Part shown: positions 43,328 to 51,841 of the stretch, one piece after another
Layout of the letters: every line of letters starts with the position of its first letter
Numbering within the stretch: position 1 is the first letter of the stretch
NCBI GenBank assembly: GCA_965238045.1
Contig: CBDEGU010000010.1
Coordinates: forward strand, 620,001-684,000
Length of the DNA stretch: 64,000 nucleotides
From: CBDEGU01 sp965238045
Lineage (GTDB): Bacteria; Acidobacteriota; Terriglobia; Bryobacterales; UBA6623
Direction: 5' to 3'
Made by a program: the position numbers and the translations under genes
Notes under the pieces: generated by a model
What the model was told of the DNA's origin: nothing
Seen by the model: the letters and a program-made list of their open reading frames with translations, nothing else
Databases searched by the model: none

Positions 43328-46300
43328 CTAGTAGATCACAGTCACCGTGTTCGAGCAGGTCGAAGTTCCGCTCTCGCACAGCTCGTAGGTGTAGCTCGCG
43401 CTTCCGCCCTTGTTGCCGGTAGCATCGGTGTAGGCACCGTCGTTCGGCGTCGTCGTGATGAGAGTGCCGTTGCGGTAGATATCAGAGTTCGCGCCGCTCG
43501 CCCCCGACCACGTCAGGTCGATGGTGTGCTTGCCTCGAACCTTGCGGCCATTGGCGCTCAAGGTAATCGCGCCGGCAACGTTCACCGTAACCGAGATGCT
43601 GTCGCTGCCGCTCTTGCTCCCCGAGTCGGTAACCGATGCGGTGATCGTGTGAGTCCCCACGCTAAGAGCGGCAGTCGAGAAGCTCCCGCCGGCCCCGATC
43701 GCGCCGTCCAGGCTCGAGGTCCAGTTCAGCGACGCGGTCAGGTTGCCGTGCTCGGCGTCGGTCGCCGAACCAGAGAACGAGACCGAGTCACCCTGCGTAA
43801 CCGATACGCCGCTGGAGGGCGAACTGATCGTGACCACCGGAGAGGCGTTCCCCACGGTAATGGTGATCGACGAGGAGCCGGTCTTTCCGCCCGAGTCGGT
43901 AACCGAACCGGTGATGGTGTGGGTTCCTTCGGATGGCGACCAGGTGGCGCTGCCGCCCGAACCGATCGCTCCGTCTAGACTCGAAGTCCAGCTCAGGCCC
44001 GAGGTGAGGTCGCCGTCTTCGGCGTCCGCTGCGCTGCCGATCACGGTCACGCTTGCTCCGGCAAGATAGGTCGATCCGCTGGCCGGGCTGGAAATCGTAA
44101 CCGAAGGCGCAGCGTTCGCGGGGGCATTGACAGAGAGCGTCAGCGCATTCGCCAAGATCACGCCGCCTACCTGCAGACTCCAGACGCGATCCTGCTTGCC
44201 GCCGCCATTGGGAGCGGTGACCGTAGCGGTGATCGTCGTCGAATCCACCACGACGACGCCCGATACACTGGGCGCGGGCCCGGAGCCGTTAACGAAGGGT
44301 ACGCCCAGTCCGCTGGTGAAGCCCGAACCGGTGATGGTCGCTGCGACCGAAGTGCCCTTCTGCACGACGTTCGGCGAGAGGCCGGTCACCGAAAGCGGCT
44401 CGATGACGGACACTGTGGTGCTGCCCGAATCATTGCTCGCGATCTCGTCGCTGGCATTGTGAACCGCGGTCAGAGTATGCACCGCCGGACTGCTGGCTCC
44501 GGTGGTGTTCCAGGAATAATTCAGCGTCACCGACACCCCGGCCGCGAGTCCACCCGCGATGGTCTGCGTTCCGATCGCCGCGCTGTCGGTCGTATCCGTC
44601 AGGGTGACTCCAATATCGCCGCCGACGTTCTGATTGCCGCTGTTCTGAACCGTGACGGCGACATTGACCACCGAGCCAACTTCGGCTGAACTGGGCGCGC
44701 TCACCGACGTAACTGCAATGTCAGTGAGAGGAACCTGAACGCTGACCGTGGCCGGGGCGGTGGCGAAGTTCGTGGAATTAGGATGCGTCCCGGTCGCGGA
44801 AACCGCAAAGCTGCCAGCGCTCTCGGAGGCTGGCGGTTCTACCGTGAAGGTCGATGTGCCGACATTCTCCCCAGTACTGCTGTTGCTCAGCGCCAGGCTC
44901 GCGGGCAGAAACGTTCCCAGCCAGCCGTCGGGAATCGTCGAAGAGAGAGCGAAAGTGCCCGGGCTGCAGCCGGAGTTGTCGTTGTTGGTCACCGTCACGG
45001 TGAAGCTGGCGCTGCCGCCGGCGAAAGCGCTCTGGCTCGACGGCGCAATGCTCACGGTCGGATTGGTCTCCACGCACGGGATTGCTCCGTAACTGACCGT
45101 CACCTCCAGCGACGCGGACGTTGCAGTGCCCACCGAGATCGACAGGTTGCTATAGGGGTTTCCAAGGGGGTCGGTGTCCGACCAGTTCTGCCCGGACGCC
45201 AGCGCCACATTGGTCCAGCCATCGCTCGGGACGAAGTCGAGCAGATGTGTCCGGCCACCCTGCGTGCGGGTGAAGGCGTCTTCGTAGTGAATCAGCGCTC
45301 CGTTGTTGTCGCCGGCGGAAGTCGTGCCCGTATCGTAGTCGCCGCCATTCTGCCGGAACTCGACATAGAGCCAATCGGAATTCGTGTTGTCGGTTCCGCG
45401 CTTGACCTTAAGGCCCATCACGCCGGGCGTGGCGCTCTCGGCGGGAACAATCGTGAACGCGCCGCTGCTCTGCACTGTCTGAACCTGGTGGGTGCCCGAG
45501 TCCATCGCCGCCCAGCCCAGGTCTACTTTCTGCGAGGCCGTATAGTGTCCGCTGCTGCTGCCCATATTGCAGTAGCGGTCGCCATATTCACTCAAACTTC
45601 CCTGTACTCCAGGAGCGCCCAAAGCCTCGGCGCCGAAATCGCGCGAACTGCAATGGTGCAGGTCCAAGTTGTGCCCGCCCTCGTGCGCGCTCACCCGGGT
45701 TCCCTCGCCGCGGCTGGTCATCGCCGAAGTGTTCTGCCAGACATAGGAGTTCGTGCCCCAGGTCGATGAGCCCCAGCAGCCCAGCGATCCCAGACCATAC
45801 CAGCAGGAGCCTCCCGGGCTGGGGTGGATGAAGAAGATGCGGTCGTAAGAGGCTAGATCGAAATCTGGGTCGTCGATCGCCAGGTTGAGGGCCGCGTCTC
45901 GAATCTGGTTATAGTCCGCCACGCTGGTGTCGCAGCCGTAGGGGTTCGTGGCCGGCGCTTCGGGCAGCGTGTAGACGCTGCCCGGATCCAGCGGAAAGAC
46001 ATCACCCGCCGCTGAAGTCGCCGACGTCACTCCGTAGGAGACTTCCTGCCAGTACGTATTCACCGACGGAGCCGTCCCGGCAAAGAATGTGTCCACGAGG
46101 ATCTGCCTCGTTACACTTGTCGGGAACGCTACGCCGGGAAAGGTTATGCGCAGCACCGCGATCTTTTGGTCGCCGGTTGTGATGCTGTATGTCGCCGATG
46201 CGGCCACCACCGTGCCGTCGGTCGAGGAGTCCGCCGCTGCGATTCTCTGCCCGGCGCGCACGCCCCGAACCGTCAAGATCATGCCACTGGTTAGTCCCTC

Positions 46301-46783
46301 GGGAGTCGGACCGCCGAAGAAGAGACCAAAGGTCTGATTCCCGACGATGAAATTTTGGATCGGCTCCTGTACTTCGAGGGAGGTGTCGGTCTCGACGAGA
46401 ATCTCCATCGTGCCCTGCCACTCGCCGCGCTCTTCCAGGCTCGACGCCAGGGAAGGGAAGGCGGCGGCAAACTGCGCCAGAATGTCCAGAGGAAAGGCCA
46501 GCGATTCGGCGTCTTGCGGACTCGACCCAATCAGATCTTCAAGCGCCACTGCTCGGTCGGCGATGACTTCCGCCGCGCGGCTATTCAGGATCGTACTATC
46601 GTCGGATGAGGCGACTTGCGCCTGCCCCAGGATCTTCAGAAGCGCCGTGTTTAGGCCGCGCAATTGCGCGATCTCTTGCTCCACATCCTCTACGTGGTCG
46701 GCGCGCAGCATCGGTACGCTGGCCAGCATGAGAGTTAGGGCTACAATCGTGGTCCAGGTGAGTTTTCGAAGATCGCGGGTCAT
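43328..46783 (-). CDS. Secreted M11 (gametolysin-like) metalloprotease with Ig-like modules
   Basis: An 1151-aa protein with a signal peptide (WTTIVALTLMLASVPMLRA). A prodomain-like region to about 200 is followed by the protease domain, with zinc site HEGGHNLDLHH at 367-377; HExxHNL.LxH is typical of peptidase family M11. LYVEFRQNGGDYD and LLDFVPSDGWTN belong to its C-terminal lobe. Then come a CARDB-like domain (ITSVSAPSSAEVGSVVNVAVTVQNSGNQNVGG), an IPT-like segment and two near-duplicate Ig/PKD-type modules (SSPASGSTYLAGASVTV and SSPSSGVSVTQGDSVSF), ending in CESGTSTCSNTVTVIY. Start ATG 46783 follows AGGAG. Probably an extracellular protein degrader. Confidence 0.87.
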   Translation of the reverse strand: MTRDLRKLTWTTIVALTLMLASVPMLRADHVEDVEQEIAQLRGLNTALLKILGQAQVASSDDSTILNSRAAEVIADRAVALEDLIGSSPQDAESLAFPLDILAQFAAAFPSLASSLEERGEWQGTMEILVETDTSLEVQEPIQNFIVGNQTFGLFFGGPTPEGLTSGMILTVRGVRAGQRIAAADSSTDGTVVAASATYSITTGDQKIAVLRITFPGVAFPTSVTRQILVDTFFAGTAPSVNTYWQEVSYGVTSATSAAGDVFPLDPGSVYTLPEAPATNPYGCDTSVADYNQIRDAALNLAIDDPDFDLASYDRIFFIHPSPGGSCWYGLGSLGCWGSSTWGTNSYVWQNTSAMTSRGEGTRVSAHEGGHNLDLHHCSSRDFGAEALGAPGVQGSLSEYGDRYCNMGSSSGHYTASQKVDLGWAAMDSGTHQVQTVQSSGAFTIVPAESATPGVMGLKVKRGTDNTNSDWLYVEFRQNGGDYDTGTTSAGDNNGALIHYEDAFTRTQGGRTHLLDFVPSDGWTNVALASGQNWSDTDPLGNPYSNLSISVGTATSASLEVTVSYGAIPCVETNPTVSIAPSSQSAFAGGSASFTVTVTNNDNSGCSPGTFALSSTIPDGWLGTFLPASLALSNSSTGENVGTSTFTVEPPASESAGSFAVSATGTHPNSTNFATAPATVSVQVPLTDIAVTSVSAPSSAEVGSVVNVAVTVQNSGNQNVGGDIGVTLTDTTDSAAIGTQTIAGGLAAGVSVTLNYSWNTTGASSPAVHTLTAVHNASDEIASNDSGSTTVSVIEPLSVTGLSPNVVQKGTSVAATITGSGFTSGLGVPFVNGSGPAPSVSGVVVVDSTTITATVTAPNGGGKQDRVWSLQVGGVILANALTLSVNAPANAAPSVTISSPASGSTYLAGASVTVIGSAADAEDGDLTSGLSWTSSLDGAIGSGGSATWSPSEGTHTITGSVTDSGGKTGSSSITITVGNASPVVTISSPSSGVSVTQGDSVSFSGSATDAEHGNLTASLNWTSSLDGAIGAGGSFSTAALSVGTHTITASVTDSGSKSGSDSISVTVNVAGAITLSANGRKVRGKHTIDLTWSGASGANSDIYRNGTLITTTPNDGAYTDATGNKGGSASYTYELCESGTSTCSNTVTVIY

Positions 46784-46878
46784 CGTCAGTGAAACTCCTC
46801 TTGCGCTGTGGGTACTCGCTGATTCGAGAGGCGTTCAGGCTAGTCGCCCTGCGCCTTAGCAGTTTTCATCGATAAGTT

Positions 46879-46894
46879 GAATACCGTGGTATTC
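46879..46894. promoter_or_regulatory. Operator-like palindrome
   Basis: GAATACC-GT-GGTATTC, a perfect 7+7 inverted repeat with a 2-nt centre, 96 bp upstream of the M11 protease start. Confidence 0.5.
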
Positions 46895-46989
46895 GTGGCT
46901 ATATCAACGGTACGAACTTGTCATGGATACAGCAATACAGTGCAACCACTAACGTACTGGGAGTTTAGATCTACGGCTGAGAAACTTAG

Positions 46990-47005
46990 GTACTACATAT
47001 AGTAC
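46990..47005. promoter_or_regulatory. Second operator-like palindrome
   Basis: GTACTA-CATA-TAGTAC, a perfect 6+6 inverted repeat, about 100 bp further upstream in the same AT-rich region. Confidence 0.4.
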
Positions 47006-47193
47006 TACTGCTATGGATAAAAAGTCATACTACTATTTAGATTGCGGCGAAGTTTCCCAGGACAAGACCAAGAGAAATCGAGGACTTCAGGGAACTTTCG
47101 GCCGAGCGGTTGCGGCAGGGGTTCTTTGCGTGCACCGACGAAGTCGATCTCGATGGACCCACCGCTTTAGGCAGTGACCAGCGCCGGAAGGCG

Positions 47194-47372
47194 TCAGCCG
47201 GCGATGGCCGGGCGGCGCAGATGCCAGTCGGTTGCTTGCTCGCAGGCGTGGCCGACATCGAGCATACTGGCTTCGTCCCACATGCCGCCGATGATCGGCG
47301 AGCCCACCGGCAAGCCTGCTTCGGTGAAGCCGCGGGGGACCGAGAGCAGAGGCAGTTCGGACCAAAACCGGG
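47194..47372 (-). pseudogene. Amidase C-terminal fragment
   Basis: One minus-strand frame ending in TGA at 47194-47196 reads LTRFWSELPLLSVPRGFTEAGLPVGSPIIGGMWDEASMLDVGHACEQATDWHLRRPAIAG. This matches the end of amidase-signature family proteins (PxGFxxxGLPVGxQIIG ... HAYEQATDWHxRRP). Only about 60 codons exist; the catalytic Ser-Ser-Lys region is absent. It abuts the frameshifted HNH-like gene, so an amidase gene was probably truncated by insertion or deletion. Confidence 0.75.
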
Positions 47373-47877
47373 TCAGCCCCGAAACACGCCGTCTGGGTCG
47401 AACTCGAACCGTTCAAAAGCCTCCCGCCGAAGAAGCCACGCGAAAATGATGTACCTCATGGGCCAAGGCATGAGCGATCGGATGAATCGCAACGAGGCCG
47501 GCAGCCTTCGTGAAGTAGTCCCCATCACTCACAGCCCGGACCGTCTTGGCGGCGCGGAATGCCGGAAACTTGCCATCGTAGATGTGGTGGACGCTCCATC
47601 TCTTGTTGGACTGGCTCGGATCGAGGCACTTGCCGCCCGCAAGGAGAAAGGCCATTACGGCTGGCCCGTTAGACAGACCATCAGCCTTGATGCCGGCTTC
47701 ACGAAGGCGCCGCTTTTGCTCCTTCGTGTATTTGTGGTACTCCTTGCGGGTCACGCCGGGCATAAATGGGGGTTCGTCCAGCTTCGGCCAACACACGAAG
47801 AGATCCTTTCGTGTCCATACGCGATCGACGATGTCGAGGACGTGGTCACGTGTGCTATCGCGAAGCTGCTCGATCAT
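47373..47877 (-). pseudogene. HNH-like protein, frameshifted near the C-terminus
   Basis: From ATG 47877 (MIEQLRDSTRDHVLDIVDRVW) the frame shows RKEYHKYTKEQKRRLREAG and RWSVHHIYDGKFP ... AVSDGDYFTKAAGLVAIHPIAHALAHE, a His-rich block resembling an HNH nuclease fold. After HALAHE (about 47455) this frame ends at 47413, but the +1 frame continues YIIFAWLLRREAFERFEFDPDGVFRG to a stop at 47373. The continuation is far more protein-like, so a single-base indel is likely. Function is unproven. It follows hicB on the same strand. Confidence 0.65.
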
Positions 47878-47949
47878 CAGATCACCGTGTTCTGGCCAAC
47901 GAGCGGGCGCTCAGGAGTGCCGCTTTTGGTCGTCGCCCGCGCCTGCCGG

Positions 47950-48165
47950 TCAGGCTGTGCTGACTTCGACGAACTCACTTTCGGAGCTCGGCGGCGGCAC
48001 GGGAGCGCCATCCCGCGTCAAGCCCTCAATGTGGAAGTCGATCGCTTCGCGGACAAGCTGCAAAACTTCGTCCCTTGTCTCGCTCACAGCCACGCAGCCA
48101 GGCAGATCTGGGACGTGAGCCCCCCAGCTCTTCTCTCCGCGCTCGATGACCACCATATAATTCAT
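47950..48165 (-). CDS. hicB: HicB-family antitoxin-like protein
   Basis: A 71-aa protein: MNYMVVIERGEKSWGAHVPDLPGCVAVSETRDEVLQLVREAIDFHIEGL is the HicB fold (xxYxV.IE......A.VPDLPGC....T..E......EAI..H......G...P.P). The usual DNA-binding C-terminus is missing; it ends EFVEVSTA, as in short HicB-like antitoxins. It lies 10 bp after the hicA remnant in the canonical hicA-hicB order. With hicA dead, it may persist as an orphan. Confidence 0.85.
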   Translation of the reverse strand: MNYMVVIERGEKSWGAHVPDLPGCVAVSETRDEVLQLVREAIDFHIEGLTRDGAPVPPPSSESEFVEVSTA

Positions 48166-48175
48166 TCCGCGCCCC

Positions 48176-48366
48176 TCACTTCTTCAGACCGGCCTGCTTG
48201 AGAACGGCGTTGAGCGTGCCTGGCGGGACATCAACGCCTGCCTTCCCAGCTACGGTGACGGTGGCTGGCTTGCCACGGTGCTTGAACCGCCCGCGGCTTC
48301 CTCGGGTTCGCAGCAGTCGCCATCCGCGTCCTCCTCCAGGAGGTATATCAGGTCTCTGACCTTCAA
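48176..48366 (-). pseudogene. hicA: HicA-type mRNA interferase remnant
   Basis: The body GWRLLRTRGSRGRFKHRGKPATVTVAGK ... VDVPPGTLNAVLKQAGLKK is HicA. The expected N-terminus, LKVRDLIYLLEED, is present from TTG 48366 but in another frame; the shift falls near 48323-48331 (GAC-GC-GGATGG, two extra bases). In addition, the catalytic GSH of HicA reads GSR here. Frameshift plus loss of the catalytic His indicate an inactive toxin. The dsRBD-like fold would otherwise cleave mRNA. Confidence 0.78.
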
Positions 48367-48641
48367 ACTCCCCCCAGTTTCCCATATCGATCAGCCTAGC
48401 GGTTCGGTCTGGAGAGTCGCTACTTTCTGCGAACTATCGGACATCCTCGCGCCTGCAAACAGATCGCGCACCCACAGACAGACCGGCGAGAAGCGAAGAA
48501 CTTTTCGTTCTCACCGTGCCACAGGTCTCAAAGTGCCTGATGATTCTCCCTGACGATTCGACACCGGAGAGCTCCGGAAGGTTCTCGATTCGCGCCAGAG
48601 GAGAGATGCCTGTCGGCGGGGCCCACCGGGTCGGCAGCGGA

Positions 48642-49007
48642 TTAGGGAAGCTCGGCCACGAAAGCCGCTTCGATCCGCATGCCCACCTGCAGGTTCACTC
48701 CGTAAGCCCGGCGGTTGGGCGGATGGGTTCCGAAATACTCTTTGTAGGCTTCATTGACGGCGCCGATCTCGCCGGTGACGTCTTGCAGGTAGAGGCGCAC
48801 CGAAACGATGGCGGTCTTGTCGACTCCCGAGCGGGAGAGGATGTCGTCGAGCTGGCGGAAGATTTCGGCGAGTTCGGCGAGGATGCCGCCTTCGACGGGC
48901 GTCTTCTCTCCGGGCCGGATTCCGGTCAGGACGGTTTCGAGCGTGCGGCCGGAATGAATCACGGCGGAGCTAAAAGGGAAGTCGGGTTTGGTGTCGATGA
49001 ACTGCAT
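48642..49007 (-). CDS. RidA/YjgF-family enamine/imine deaminase-like protein
   Basis: A 121-aa protein, typical of the Rid superfamily in length and pattern: SSAVIHSGRTLETVLTGIRPGEKTP, IFRQLDDILSRSGVDKTAIVSVRLYLQDVTGEIGAVNEAYKEYFGTHPPNRRAYGVN, with a C-terminal EAAFVAELP. The key Arg of RidA usually lies in PARxxV; here it is PNRRAYGV, so the Rid subtype and deaminase activity are uncertain. It follows the SSS transporter at 49128 by 120 bp on the same strand and may act in the same catabolic route. Confidence 0.87.
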   Translation of the reverse strand: MQFIDTKPDFPFSSAVIHSGRTLETVLTGIRPGEKTPVEGGILAELAEIFRQLDDILSRSGVDKTAIVSVRLYLQDVTGEIGAVNEAYKEYFGTHPPNRRAYGVNLQVGMRIEAAFVAELP

Positions 49008-49127
49008 GGATGATGGTTTCCTCTGATGCGCGGCTGGGGCGCGGAGTGCGGATACAAGCCGAGGGTACTTCGGATTGATTGTAGTCGAAAACGATGTCCG
49101 CGCGCGGGCCGCGGGCGAGCCAGACCC

Positions 49128-50819
49128 TTACCAGAGGAGAACCAGGGTCGTGAATCCGATGGAGGCCATGAACAGGGCCGCCCAGATCCAGGGACGAAGA
49201 TACCAGGGGGGTCCTTGGGCGGAAACCGGGAACGGGTATTGGGGAACGGGCGAGAGGTCGGCGCGCGTGGCTTCAAGCCAGGTGCCGGCGGTAGCGGCAA
49301 GCGGGCGCGGGGACTGCGATCGGCCCTCCGAAGCGGGCTGCCGGGCGGAATAGAGCAGGCTCCGAATTTCATCGTCGCCGGCCCAGCCTCGCATGACGCT
49401 GGTGAGAACCATCGCGGCCGAGGTCAAGCCGATGCTCCAGAGATAGGCCCACCAGGTATTGGTCCACCAAAGGGGCAGCGGCCAGCCGAGCATGTCGCCG
49501 AGAAGTGAGCTGACGCCGTAGAGAATGCCAGTGCTCAGGCCGATGACGCCCGAGCTCCGGTGGACGCGCGTCATCGTTCCCATCAGATAGATCGTGAACA
49601 GCGGTATGACGGCGACGCTGGTGATGCGCAGATAGAAGATCAGCATGCCCTCCTGAATGAACGGGATGTAGAGGAAGGAAAGCGCGATGACCGCCGGGGT
49701 CGCCCAGCGAGAGACTTGCAGATAGTGGCGGTCGTCGCGGTTCTTGACAAAGAAGCGCGCGTAGATATCCCGCGTGAACACTGCCGCGAGAGAGGAGCCG
49801 ACCGAATCATAGGTCGAGATGCCTCCGGCCAGCACGCCGGCGACGACGACTCCGATCAGCCCCGGCCCGAGATAGTCGCGGATGAGCTGCGGGAAGACCC
49901 GGTCGACGACCCCGATCGAGGGATAGACCGCACGGCCGAGGATTCCGAGCGTGATATTGAACCACATGACCGCGGCGACAATGACCGAAGCGGCCAGGGC
50001 GGCCATTTTCATGTCCCATTCCGAGCGCGAGGCGAGCAAGCGCATGGCCTGGGAATGATTCACGACGCAATAGGAAGTCAGAACCACAATCCAGCCGAAG
50101 ATGATCAGCGCGGCCGGCACGCCTGGGGAATGGCGTCCGCCCACGTGCAACATCGATTCGGCCAGGGCCGGGTCGATGGCCTGAAAGCGTGCTTCCAGCC
50201 CAGCCCAGCCGCCGACGGAGTTCCACAGCGTGAGCCACAAAATCATGGAAGCGGCGAACATGATGACCGACTGCAAGGCGTCGGTTACCGCGACCGACTT
50301 GAGGCCTCCGGCGGCGGTGTAGGCCGCCGCGGCGGCGGCAATCGCGATGACCAGCCACCAGGTGACCGGGCCCCAGCCCGTCAGGATGGAGAACGTCAAA
50401 TAAAGAGAAAAAGCGATATTGCCCAGCACGTTCGTGCGGCTTTGAATCTGTATGAAGGCGCTCAGAACACGCACTTCGGGGCCGAAGCGATATTCAAGAT
50501 ACTCGGCGTTGGTAAACATGCCGCCGCGGTAAAGCGGCAGAAAAACGCCGTAGGCCACGATGAACCACCCAATCGGCATGCCGAGCCACCAGGTCGTGAG
50601 ATTCGAGAGGCCGAAGGTGTAGGCGCCGCCGACGATGGCGACATAGTCGCCGCTGTCGACCGCGGTGGCGAACATCGAGAGTCCGACGATCCACCAGGGC
50701 AGGCCCTTGGCGGCCAGAAACCAGTCGAACGTCTTGGTGGCGCCGCGCGAGATGTATAGCCCGTAGACGACGATGGCCCCGTTGAGCAGGATGACGATTA
50801 GCCAGTCGAGCGGGGTCAT
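49128..50819 (-). CDS. Sodium:solute symporter (SSS family)
   Basis: About 563 aa with roughly 13-14 membrane segments. Motifs: WLIVILLNGAIVVYGLYIS, FLAAKGLPWWIVGLSMFATAVDSGDYVAIVGGAYTFG, TNAEYLEYRFGPEVR, AYTAAGGLKSVAVTDALQSVIMF (SSS signature), GVLAGGISTYDSVGSSLAAVFTRDIY. Start ATG 50819 (MTPLDWLIV); a GTG at 50837 overlaps the phyH stop. It forms a tight pair with the dioxygenase gene, pointing to uptake plus oxidation of one substrate. The C-terminal cytoplasmic segment is Pro/Ser-rich. Confidence 0.92.
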   Translation of the reverse strand: MTPLDWLIVILLNGAIVVYGLYISRGATKTFDWFLAAKGLPWWIVGLSMFATAVDSGDYVAIVGGAYTFGLSNLTTWWLGMPIGWFIVAYGVFLPLYRGGMFTNAEYLEYRFGPEVRVLSAFIQIQSRTNVLGNIAFSLYLTFSILTGWGPVTWWLVIAIAAAAAAYTAAGGLKSVAVTDALQSVIMFAASMILWLTLWNSVGGWAGLEARFQAIDPALAESMLHVGGRHSPGVPAALIIFGWIVVLTSYCVVNHSQAMRLLASRSEWDMKMAALAASVIVAAVMWFNITLGILGRAVYPSIGVVDRVFPQLIRDYLGPGLIGVVVAGVLAGGISTYDSVGSSLAAVFTRDIYARFFVKNRDDRHYLQVSRWATPAVIALSFLYIPFIQEGMLIFYLRITSVAVIPLFTIYLMGTMTRVHRSSGVIGLSTGILYGVSSLLGDMLGWPLPLWWTNTWWAYLWSIGLTSAAMVLTSVMRGWAGDDEIRSLLYSARQPASEGRSQSPRPLAATAGTWLEATRADLSPVPQYPFPVSAQGPPWYLRPWIWAALFMASIGFTTLVLLW

Positions 50820-50836
50820 CACGGGGAGTGGTTCCA

Positions 50837-51670
50837 CTAGCCGAGAGTCGCGTCGGTCCGGGTGAGGTCCTCAACATGCCGGCGTGCCGCGCGGAGGTGT
50901 TTTTCGACGGCCTGATCGAGCGGCTCCCGCGGCGGCGGGCCGCTGGCGAGCTTGAAATGGTGGTGAGAGTCCTGGCCGCGAACCAGAACCGCGTGCTGCG
51001 GTTCCGAGATCTGAAGCTGGGCGATGTCGGGCGTGATGTAGCGGGGCGCAAATCCGATCCGTCTGTGGGAGGTCTGGTTGGCGCTGGAGCCGTGGATGAT
51101 GTTGACGTGGTGCAGCGACATCTGTCCCGGTTGCAGGACGAGGTCGGCGACCTCGTCTTCGTTCACATCGACTTGAATTTCCTGCCCGCGGCTGAGAAGG
51201 TTGTCCTTGGCCCAAGTCTCCTTGTGCGGATGGATGGGCTGGCGCTGGCTGCCAGGCACGACACGCATGCAGCCGTTGGCCGGCGTGCTCTCGGTGAGGG
51301 CGATCCAGGCGGTAGTCACGCCGGTCGAGCTAAGCCCCCAATAGGTGCCGTCCTGGTGAAACGAGACCCATCCGGGATGGTGGGGCAGTTTGGGAAAAAT
51401 GGAAGAGGCCCAGCAGAGGATATTCTCGCCCAAGACATCTTCGACGGCGTCGAGAACCGCCCGGTGGTGGATCAGATCCCACGACCAGCGAAAGTGCATG
51501 TGCGTCTGGGTGAGTTCGGTCGCTTTCGGGCTGCCGCCCAGCGCGGCTTCGAGTTCGAGATAGCGATCATGGAAGCAGGCGGCTTCCCTGGGTGAGAGTA
51601 CGGGGATGGGGCAAAGGTATCCTTGACGGTGGTATTGCTCGATCTGCTCGGTCGATAGAAGTTTCGGCAT
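50837..51670 (-). CDS. Phytanoyl-CoA dioxygenase (PhyH)-family protein
   Basis: Fe(II)/2-oxoglutarate oxygenase fold. From ATG 51670: MPKLLSTEQIEQYHRQGYLCPIPVLSPREAA. The metal site is seen at FHQDGTYWGL (HxD) and HVNIIHGSSANQTSHRRIGFAPRYI (distal His plus the 2-oxoglutarate Arg). TESTPANGCMRVVPGSQ is the conserved PhyH loop. Length is 277 aa. The frame is open to 51760, but that extension is not family-like. It is the first gene of a phyH-SSS-ridA block. Substrates in this family are diverse; none can be named here. Confidence 0.9.
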   Translation of the reverse strand: MPKLLSTEQIEQYHRQGYLCPIPVLSPREAACFHDRYLELEAALGGSPKATELTQTHMHFRWSWDLIHHRAVLDAVEDVLGENILCWASSIFPKLPHHPGWVSFHQDGTYWGLSSTGVTTAWIALTESTPANGCMRVVPGSQRQPIHPHKETWAKDNLLSRGQEIQVDVNEDEVADLVLQPGQMSLHHVNIIHGSSANQTSHRRIGFAPRYITPDIAQLQISEPQHAVLVRGQDSHHHFKLASGPPPREPLDQAVEKHLRAARRHVEDLTRTDATLG

Positions 51671-51841
51671 GGTGTCGTGCCCCGGCCCGTAGCGCGGGTG
51701 GACGGCGCGGGCGGCCGGAGGCATGAAGGGCGTCGGCTGAATTGTAACCCTTCGTGGCACGGAAAAGCTATCCAGACGGTTGAGCTGTCAAGGCCGGGCC
51801 TGGGGCAGAATGCAGGTGGGGGGCGAGCGGATGCCGCGGGC

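Larger units (their letters stand above)
46784..47193. other. AT-rich gene-free stretch upstream of the M11 protease
   Basis: Bases from about 46860 to 47040 are clearly AT-richer than the window. No gene is seen. It contains two palindromes (46879-46894 and 46990-47005) and repeated TACTAC motifs. It is probably the M11 regulatory region and the edge of the adjoining decayed patch. Confidence 0.5.

Noticed and set aside
43700..44100. Apparent internal DNA repeat
   Set aside because: Explained by two homologous Ig/PKD-type modules of the M11 protease.
47110..48201. 363-aa plus-strand frame
   Set aside because: It runs antisense to the amidase remnant, HNH-like gene and hicB; those minus-strand products are recognisable and this one is not.
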